Assembly: GCA_964650975.1 (NCBI GenBank)
Contig: CAZYWA010000077.1
Location: forward strand, 1 to 20,886
Length of the DNA stretch: 20,886 nucleotides
From: CAZYWA01 sp964650975 [NCBI: uncultured bacterium]
GTDB taxonomy: Bacteria; JADJOY01
Direction: 5' to 3'
Shown here: one piece after another, positions 15,586 through 20,886 of the stretch
How positions within the stretch are numbered: position 1 is the stretch's first letter
Layout: each line of letters begins with the position of its first letter
Notes under the pieces: generated by a model
Seen by the model: the letters and a program-made list of their open reading frames with translations, nothing else
What the model was told of the DNA's origin: nothing
The model's database searches: none
Program-made: the position numbers and the translations under genes

Positions 15586-17064
15586 TCACATCCGGGTTCG
15601 CGCCTGGGCGGCGCGGACTCGCCACTTGCCGCGCCGGAACGCGGTGCTGAGCCAGATCGCGCGCGCCAGGTGATCGAGCGCCAGCGCCGCCCACACCCAG
15701 AGCACCGTGGCGCCGCGCTCCGGCACGGCCAGATACGCGAGCGGAATCCGGAACACCCAGTTGCCCACCAGCGCCGCGAAGAAAGGCGTCACGGTGTCGC
15801 CGGCGCCGCGCAGCGCGCCGGCCAGCGTGAAGTGGGCACCGAGCAGCGGCTGCGCCGCGGCCAGCACCAGCATGAACGGACCGAGCTCGCGCACCACGCC
15901 TTCGTCGTGGGTGAAGAACCGCGCCAGCGGCTCGCGGCCGAGCGCGAAGAAGACCCCCAGCACGATCGACACCACCAGCGAGAAGAGCGTCGCGCGCCAG
16001 CCGAGGCGTGCCGCGCGGCGGTCGTCTCCGGCGCCCACCGCCTGGCCCACCAGCGTCGACGCGGCCACCGCGAAGCTGGTGCCGGGAATCCACGTGAACG
16101 AGAGGATGCGGATGCCGATCGTGTAGGCCGCGACCGGCGCGCTGCCGAAGCGGCCGATCACCGCGAAGTAGGTCATCATCGCGATCTGCAGCACGGTGCG
16201 CTCGGCCACGGCAGGCGACGAGATGCGCAGCAGCTCGCCCAGCAGCGCGGCGTGCGGGGCGGATCGGGTACCGAGGTCCGCGCGACGGATGCGCAGCTCG
16301 GGCGGTGCCTCGCGCCGCTGGGCGGCCCACGCGAAGAGCACCAGCCCCACGATCTGCGAGAGCAGCGTCGCGAGACCGGCCCCCGCCAGCTCGAGCCGCG
16401 GAAAGCCCAGCCTGCCGAAGATCAGCACAGCGTTGAGCGCGATCTTGATGACCGTGACCGAGAGGGCGATCAGCATCGGCACGCGGGTCTCGCGCAGCGC
16501 GCGGAAGCCGCTCTCGAGCGTGAACGCGAGACCGAAGAGCAGCGTCGAGCCGAGCGTCAGCCGGAAGTAATCGACGCCCGCCTCCACCGCGGGCTCGGGT
16601 GCATCGAGCAGCCGCAAGAGCTGGCGCGGCACCGCCAGCGCCACCCCGGTCACCGCGATCGACACCGCCACCGTCACCGCCACCGACACCGCGAGCGCGC
16701 GACGGGCGCGGTCGCTCTGGCCCGCGCCCATCGACTGCGCCATGAGCGCCACGCAAGCCGCACCCAGGCCGAGCAGCACGGCCTGCACCAGGTTCAGGTA
16801 CTGGGTCGCGTAGCCCACCGCCTGCACGTCGACGCGATCGAGCCGCCCGACCATGGCGATGTCGATCAGGCTCACGGCGCTCGCCAGCACCTGCGACAGG
16901 ATCACCGGCCACGAGAGCGACCAGATTTCGCGATCGGCCGTGCGCCGGTCCGCGGTGAAGGCGAGCGGGCCCGAGGCGTTGCTGGCGAGCGCCGCCGAGG
17001 GCAGACCGCCGCCCGACTCGCGCAGCTCCGCGCCGTCGACCTCCGAGTCGGCCACCGGTTCCAT
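15586..17064 (-). CDS. MATE family multidrug/Na+ (or H+) antiporter
   Basis: The 492-residue protein has two MatE repeats (about residues 45-205 and 270-430) and about 12 hydrophobic segments. Characteristic parts are WPVILSQVLASAVSLIDIAMVGRLD, LGLGAACVALMAQSMGAGQ, FRALRETRVPML, FAVAASTLVGQAVGAGD and LAGALRGAGDTVTPF. It exports cationic drugs or metabolites by ion antiport in the inner membrane. The N-terminal 40 residues are polar and cytosolic. The ribosome site before ATG 17064 is weak. It reads the same way as the redox operon 115 nt downstream; co-regulation is possible but not shown. Confidence 0.92.
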   Translation of the reverse strand: MEPVADSEVDGAELRESGGGLPSAALASNASGPLAFTADRRTADREIWSLSWPVILSQVLASAVSLIDIAMVGRLDRVDVQAVGYATQYLNLVQAVLLGLGAACVALMAQSMGAGQSDRARRALAVSVAVTVAVSIAVTGVALAVPRQLLRLLDAPEPAVEAGVDYFRLTLGSTLLFGLAFTLESGFRALRETRVPMLIALSVTVIKIALNAVLIFGRLGFPRLELAGAGLATLLSQIVGLVLFAWAAQRREAPPELRIRRADLGTRSAPHAALLGELLRISSPAVAERTVLQIAMMTYFAVIGRFGSAPVAAYTIGIRILSFTWIPGTSFAVAASTLVGQAVGAGDDRRAARLGWRATLFSLVVSIVLGVFFALGREPLARFFTHDEGVVRELGPFMLVLAAAQPLLGAHFTLAGALRGAGDTVTPFFAALVGNWVFRIPLAYLAVPERGATVLWVWAALALDHLARAIWLSTAFRRGKWRVRAAQARTRM

Positions 17065-17219
17065 GAGCGCCGCGCACGCTATCCGCTGCCCGGAGGCGGC
17101 TCAACCGCCGCCGCCGCACTTCGAAGTTGGACCGGCGGTTTGCGCCCGACCGAGTGGCGGAGAGAAGCTCGACCCGAGCGAATCGCCTGTTACAAATCAA
17201 GCAAACTCCTAGGGAATTC

Positions 17220-19040
17220 ATGGATATCGTTTCCGCGCGCACGCGACGGTACGTCCCGGTGTGTCTGCTCGCCGGGTGGCTGTTCGCCGGGCCACCGGTG
17301 CCGCGCGCGCGAGCGACGGGTTTTCCGCCCCTGCCCTCGTTCGCCACGCCGGTCGCCGACCCCTTCGGCCTCACCAATGCCGGCGGTAGCGCGATGCCCA
17401 CCTGGGCGGACCTTGACGGGGATGGAGACCTGGACGGCTTGGTCGGCACCCAGCAGGGCCGCTTCAAGCTCTTCGGGAATTCCGGGACCGCGGAGAACCC
17501 CAGCTTCGCGGCGCCGTCGGCCCAACCGTTCGGGCTCGCCGACGCCGGCGACCACGCGGCGCCGGCGCTCGGCGATCTCGACGGCGACGGAGATCTGGAC
17601 GTGCTGGCCGGCAACTACGCCGGGCAGCTGCTCTTCTTCCGCAACACCGGCACGGCGACGAGCCCGGCCTTCGGCGCGGCGTCGACGGATCCGTTCGGCC
17701 TCGCCGACGTCGGACCCCGGGCCGCGCCCGCGCTCGCCGACATCGACGGCGACGGAGACCTCGACGTGCTGGTCGGCGACGATCCCGGTGACCTGATTCT
17801 CTTCGCCAATACCGGTAGCGCCACGAGCCCCGCATTCGCCGCGCCGCTGGTCGACCCGCTCGGGCTCGGCGCCGCGGGAGCGTTCGATGCCACTCCGGAT
17901 CTCGTCGATCTCGACGGTGACGGCGACCTCGACGTGCTGGCCGCCGACTTCGCGGGCGACCTGCTGTTCTTCTCCAACACCGGCGGTGTCACGAGCCCGG
18001 CCTTCGCGCCGCCGTCGGTCGATCCCTTCGGTCTCGGCAGCACCGGAAACCACGCTGCTCCCTTCGTCGTGGACCTGGACGGCGACGGCGATCGCGACGC
18101 TCTCGTGGGTCGAGACGATGGCTCGATCGTACTGTTCCTCAATACCCAGTCATCCGCACCCCGTCCGCTCTTCTCGTTTCCGTCGCTCAACCCGTTCGGT
18201 CTCTCGAACCTGTCGTTTTTCGCCTCACCGGATTTCGTCGACATCGACGACGACGGGGACCTCGACGCCTTCGTCGGGGCCTGGAACGGCGAGGTCTACT
18301 TCTTTCGAAATACCGGCGGCCCGACGAGCCCGGTCTTCGCCGCCCCCACGAAGGATCCCTTCGGCCTGGCCCACGGCGCCAGCGTCGACCAGCCGATCTT
18401 CACCGACATCGACGGAGACGGAGACCTCGACGAGTTCGTCGGAACGTCGCGCGGCACGTACTTCGCCCGGAACACCGGAACGGCCACCAGTCCCGCGTTC
18501 GGTCCCGCGACTCACGGCGTGTTCGGGTTGACTGGAGTTCCGAACGCCAACCTGGTGGTGTTCGCGGACCTCGACGGAGACGGCGACCTCGACGCGTTCG
18601 AGGCCACCCACGACGTTGGCCTCTACTTCGCCCGGAACACCGGCACCGCCACCAGCCCCGCGTTCGAGGCGCCGGTTCACGACCCGTTCGGAATCCAGGA
18701 CAGCGGCCCCGGAGAGCACCCCGCGATCGCGGATCTCGAGGGCGACGGGGATTTCGACCTGATGATCGGCACCGAGAGCGGCGCGACGCTGCTGCTCGAG
18801 AACACCGGCACCGCGACCAGCCCGGCGTTCCTCCCGGCTTCCCAGCGCCTCGGGCTCGTCGACGTGGGTACCTATGCGGCGCCGGCTCTCGCGGATCCGG
18901 ACGGCGACGGAGACATGGACCTTTTCATCGGCAACAACCTCGGCAACGTGATGCTCTTCCGGAGCGGCATCCGGCAACTCCTGCTCGAGGACGACTTCGA
19001 GTCCGGCGGCACGTCGAACTGGGGACGGACGAGCTCTTAG
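17220..19040 (+). CDS. Secreted protein of ten 55-residue FG-GAP/VCBS calcium-loop repeats
   Basis: The 606-residue protein has a signal peptide (RYVPVCLLAGWLFAGPPVPRARA) and ten tandem repeats with the pattern DPFGLADVG, then APALADLDGDGDLDVLVG, then LLFFRNTGTATSPAF. The D-x-D-G-D-G-D-x-D loops start at 17415, 17580, 17745, 17913, 18078, 18246, 18411, 18573, 18738 and 18900, a period of 162-168 nt. The loops are classic calcium sites; loop 6 and loop 9 keep most ligands. This predicts a stacked, rigid beta-propeller or filament-like surface protein. The end DDFESGGTSNWG matches the tail of the 526-residue propeller protein. ATG 17220 follows AGGGA. The gene diverges from the MATE exporter. 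The ligand is unknown. Confidence 0.88.
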   Translation: MDIVSARTRRYVPVCLLAGWLFAGPPVPRARATGFPPLPSFATPVADPFGLTNAGGSAMPTWADLDGDGDLDGLVGTQQGRFKLFGNSGTAENPSFAAPSAQPFGLADAGDHAAPALGDLDGDGDLDVLAGNYAGQLLFFRNTGTATSPAFGAASTDPFGLADVGPRAAPALADIDGDGDLDVLVGDDPGDLILFANTGSATSPAFAAPLVDPLGLGAAGAFDATPDLVDLDGDGDLDVLAADFAGDLLFFSNTGGVTSPAFAPPSVDPFGLGSTGNHAAPFVVDLDGDGDRDALVGRDDGSIVLFLNTQSSAPRPLFSFPSLNPFGLSNLSFFASPDFVDIDDDGDLDAFVGAWNGEVYFFRNTGGPTSPVFAAPTKDPFGLAHGASVDQPIFTDIDGDGDLDEFVGTSRGTYFARNTGTATSPAFGPATHGVFGLTGVPNANLVVFADLDGDGDLDAFEATHDVGLYFARNTGTATSPAFEAPVHDPFGIQDSGPGEHPAIADLEGDGDFDLMIGTESGATLLLENTGTATSPAFLPASQRLGLVDVGTYAAPALADPDGDGDMDLFIGNNLGNVMLFRSGIRQLLLEDDFESGGTSNWGRTSS

Positions 19041-19124
19041 AGGGGTCTAGACGAAAGAAATTCAGACGCTTGGATCAGCGACCTGCGTGGCGGGAAATCG
19101 CTCGAGCGTCTGCGCCTGCAAGTC

Positions 19125-19148
19125 GGAGGGCTGCGGTCCCTCGCAGCC
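19125..19148 (+). repeat. REP-like element, copy C (CT-type stem)
   Basis: A GGAG head is followed by GGCTGC, 8-nt loop, GCAGCC on the plus strand, identical over 24 nt to copy A. It lies in the 225-nt interval between two convergent genes, 29 nt from copy D in opposite orientation. No gene is visible in this interval. Confidence 0.75.
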
Positions 19149-19177
19149 GCAGGCGTCCATCTTGGTTCAGACGCTGC

Positions 19178-19201
19178 GGACGCGAGGGACCGCGTCCCTC
19201 C
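19178..19201 (-). repeat. REP-like element, copy D (AC-type stem)
   Basis: Read on the minus strand, a GGAG head is followed by GGACGC, 8-nt loop, GCGTCC. Compared with copy C, two stem bases and their two partners have changed together while head and loop are identical. Together C and D form an inverted pair like a BIME. Confidence 0.75.
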
Positions 19202-19265
19202 AAACAGCAGGAGATCGCTTCGGAGGAAGCGCTCCGGGCAGTGATCCGATTTTGTCCACACCTTC

Positions 19266-19994
19266 TTAGTCGGTCGATTGCGCGGGGGCCTCGCCCGAGC
19301 CCTGGCCGGCGGCTCGCGCCACGGCGTCGACGAGCGGGGTGGCGTCGGAGTTGGTCGCCTCGTGGCGGAGCAGCACGTCCGAGGGAGACACCGGCTTGCC
19401 GTAGTACGCGGCGTTGAGGCCGGCGCGCGTGGCGACCACGGCCCCGTCGAACGAGAGCCCCGCGTACGCACCCTTGCTGCGCGAATAGGTGAGGATGTCG
19501 GCGCTCAGGTTCTCGGTCGCGGCGGCGGCACCCACGCCCACCGGGCCCATCGCGACGCCCGCGTTGGCGCCGAGCTTCATGGAGTCCGTGAGCAGCGCCG
19601 AGACGCCGCGATCGGTCATCGCGACCAGCACGGTCTCGGAGCTGTCGCCGCCGATCTGCAGGCCGAAGCTCACGTCGCCGATCGTGTAGAAGGTCGGCGA
19701 CGACCAGCCCTCGCCGTCCTTGCCGCGTGCCAGGAAAACGCCGCTGCCTCCCGAGGCGCCGAGCAGGAACGCGCCGCGCAGGATCTGCGGCGCGATGAGC
19801 ACGCCCTTGGCCTGCTTCAAGAGCTCGTTCATCGGCTTCATGGCGGGATCCGCGAGAAAGCGCTCGAAGGTGATGCGCGACTGCTCGACCAGCTGCTTCG
19901 CGTCCAGCGAATCGTCGGCCGAGATGGCCGCCGTCGGAAGCAGCAGCGAGAGCGCCAGTACCGCGGCGAATCGATGGGAGTTGTTCGCGATCAT
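19266..19994 (-). CDS. SYLF-domain (Ysc84-like) exported lipid-binding protein
   Basis: The 242-residue protein has a signal peptide (MIANNSHRFAAVLALSLLLPTAAISA) and a SYLF/Ysc84 domain from about residue 35 to 220. Recognisable parts are LLKQAKGVLIAPQILRGAFLLGASGGSGVFLAR, WSSPTFYTIGDVSFGLQIGGDSSETVLVAMTDRG, and ANAGVAMGPVGVGAAA. Eukaryotic relatives bind phosphoinositides and actin; bacterial ones are envelope proteins of largely unknown role. A short disordered tail (GQGSGEAPAQSTD) closes it. I start at the ATG 19994 because GGAGGA lies 6 nt upstream; the ATG at 20000 abuts that site and an earlier start at 20030 lacks one. Confidence 0.9.
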   Translation of the reverse strand: MIANNSHRFAAVLALSLLLPTAAISADDSLDAKQLVEQSRITFERFLADPAMKPMNELLKQAKGVLIAPQILRGAFLLGASGGSGVFLARGKDGEGWSSPTFYTIGDVSFGLQIGGDSSETVLVAMTDRGVSALLTDSMKLGANAGVAMGPVGVGAAAATENLSADILTYSRSKGAYAGLSFDGAVVATRAGLNAAYYGKPVSPSDVLLRHEATNSDATPLVDAVARAAGQGSGEAPAQSTD

Positions 19995-20091
19995 GGCCAT
20001 TCCTCCATGCGTTATCGAGATTCGGGACATGCCCGAAGAAGCGAACCGATCGCGCGGATCGAAGCGAGCAGAGCGCTCGTTCCCGCGACCA

Positions 20092-20120
20092 GCGAGCCGG
20101 CTCGATCGAGCCCGGCTCGC
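20092..20120 (-). terminator. Hairpin after the Cys-rich protein gene, possible terminator
   Basis: Perfect 8-bp arms GCGAGCCG and CGGCTCGC enclose a 13-nt loop that is itself nearly palindromic. It begins 41 nt past the stop of the gene at 20162 in its reading direction. No T-run follows, so its role is uncertain. Confidence 0.35.
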
Positions 20121-20161
20121 ATTCCGTGACGGCCGTGAAGGCCAGGGATCAGGCTAACCGG

Positions 20162-20884
20162 TCAGACCGGCTCGCAGGCTGCGTGGACGTGGGCGTCGAC
20201 CATGCGGTCGGGGCGCACGATCGGTTCGGACCAAAGCTGGCCGCCACCCAGATCGAGGTGCAGCTCGCCCCAGGCGGTGCGCCACACCACCGTCGTGTCC
20301 CACGACTGAACCGTGTGGCCGTCGACGCTGCGATTCACCGAATCGAAACCGAATACCTCCGACCAGGCCGTGGGATCGGCGTCGTCCTCGAAGCGCGCGG
20401 TGCCGCGGCAATGGAGCAGGAACTCCCCCGAGCTCGAGCCAGGATCGCCGCCCGAGCCGAGACCCAGGCGAGGCGAAGGAGAGAGGGGAGGACCGGGGGG
20501 CTGCGGCGGCTGGTGAACCGTGGTCCTGGGCGTCTCCGTCCCCACCGGGCTCGCCATCGTGCCCGGTGGCGTTCCCCACGCGCGCGAAACCGGCACGGCT
20601 CCCTTGGGAGACGGTGCCGGCGGCGCATGCGGCGGCGACACGGGTTGCGAGCTGGGCTGCGAGGACTCGGCGGCCGCCGGGCAATCGCCGCACGACTGGA
20701 TGCACCCCGAGCGCCGCGCCGCATCCGGGAACCGGCCGGCGCACGACGTGAGGCACGCATTGCGCCGCGCCCAGCACGCGGCACCCGGGCCAGGCGCACC
20801 GCTCTGCGCACGCGCTTCGCCCGCCGCGATGAGTGCGACGAGCACCGCCAACCGGATGACCGTCGCTCTGCCGGGACGAGACAC
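20162..20884 (-). CDS. Cys-rich secreted hypothetical protein (start near window edge)
   Basis: As read from a GTG at 20884 it has 240 residues; the true start may lie beyond the window. It has a signal peptide (VIRLAVLVALIAAGEARA), then a six-Cys block (C37, C44, C48, C61, C65, C68) that includes two C-x3-C motifs 12 residues apart. A long Pro/Ser linker follows (about 72-155), then a C-terminal globular part with two more Cys (LLHCRG and HAACEPV). The Cys pattern suggests a disulfide-stapled helical hairpin in the envelope. I do not recognise a named family for the C-terminal part. Confidence 0.7.
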   Translation of the reverse strand: MSRPGRATVIRLAVLVALIAAGEARAQSGAPGPGAACWARRNACLTSCAGRFPDAARRSGCIQSCGDCPAAAESSQPSSQPVSPPHAPPAPSPKGAVPVSRAWGTPPGTMASPVGTETPRTTVHQPPQPPGPPLSPSPRLGLGSGGDPGSSSGEFLLHCRGTARFEDDADPTAWSEVFGFDSVNRSVDGHTVQSWDTTVVWRTAWGELHLDLGGGQLWSEPIVRPDRMVDAHVHAACEPV

Positions 20885-20886
20885 GT

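Noticed and set aside
17415-18923. CRISPR array or satellite DNA from the regular spacing
   Set aside because: The periodicity is protein-coding, with conserved calcium loops in one frame and no short identical repeats with unique spacers.
19037-19471. Minus-strand open frame of 144 residues covering the REP-like pair
   Set aside because: Half is a shadow of the SYLF gene and half is repeat sequence; no ribosome site was found.

Overview
This is a GC-rich, gene-dense window from a Gram-negative bacterium. An outer-membrane barrel, lipoproteins, a Tat-dependent hydrolase and several exported proteins all point to an outer membrane. The protein mix (7-blade and 55-residue FG-GAP-type repeat proteins, an endoglycoceramidase-like GH5, a large GT-C-like membrane protein, Phd/VapC) resembles Myxococcota, other former Deltaproteobacteria, or Acidobacteriota. 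The sequence alone does not settle the phylum. I see no rRNA, tRNA, CRISPR, phage or insertion-sequence genes.

Left part (1-8716). The window opens inside a minus-strand PAS sensor gene that diverges from a plus-strand 886-residue fusion of a classical aldehyde dehydrogenase and an iron-dependent alcohol dehydrogenase. Next comes an 831-residue exported or membrane protein with a discoidin-like head and a GT-C-like polytopic body. It meets, tail to tail, a minus-strand group: a small conserved protein overlapping a Tat-exported dienelactone-hydrolase-like enzyme, and upstream of these a phd/vapC toxin-antitoxin pair. A glutathione S-transferase then reads plus.

Middle (8918-12376). A tight plus-strand group encodes a secreted 7-blade FG-GAP beta-propeller, an endoglycoceramidase-like GH5 lipoprotein and a one-domain rhodanese. 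It ends in an array of four hairpins that separates it from a convergent operon.

Right part (12565-20884). A compact minus-strand operon reads TlpA-like thioredoxin, DUF4266-type small lipoprotein, DUF3570-type outer-membrane barrel, ApbE-type flavin transferase. This looks like an envelope redox or flavinylation module of unknown purpose, and its ApbE lacks a normally conserved Asp. Upstream lie a MATE exporter and, divergently, a 606-residue protein of ten near-perfect 55-residue calcium-loop repeats. A SYLF (Ysc84) protein and a Cys-rich secreted protein follow on the minus strand.

Across genes: two sites (3580-3654 and 19125-19201) carry inverted pairs of a REP-like element, a GGAG head followed by a 20-nt hairpin, with compensatory changes in the stem. 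The two FG-GAP proteins, about 8.5 kb apart, end in the same short tail (D-[GD]-F-x-S-G-x-T-x-x-W), a possible surface-sorting signal. The best candidates for new biology are the dehydrogenase fusion, the TlpA/DUF4266/DUF3570/ApbE operon with its odd ApbE, and the REP-like family.
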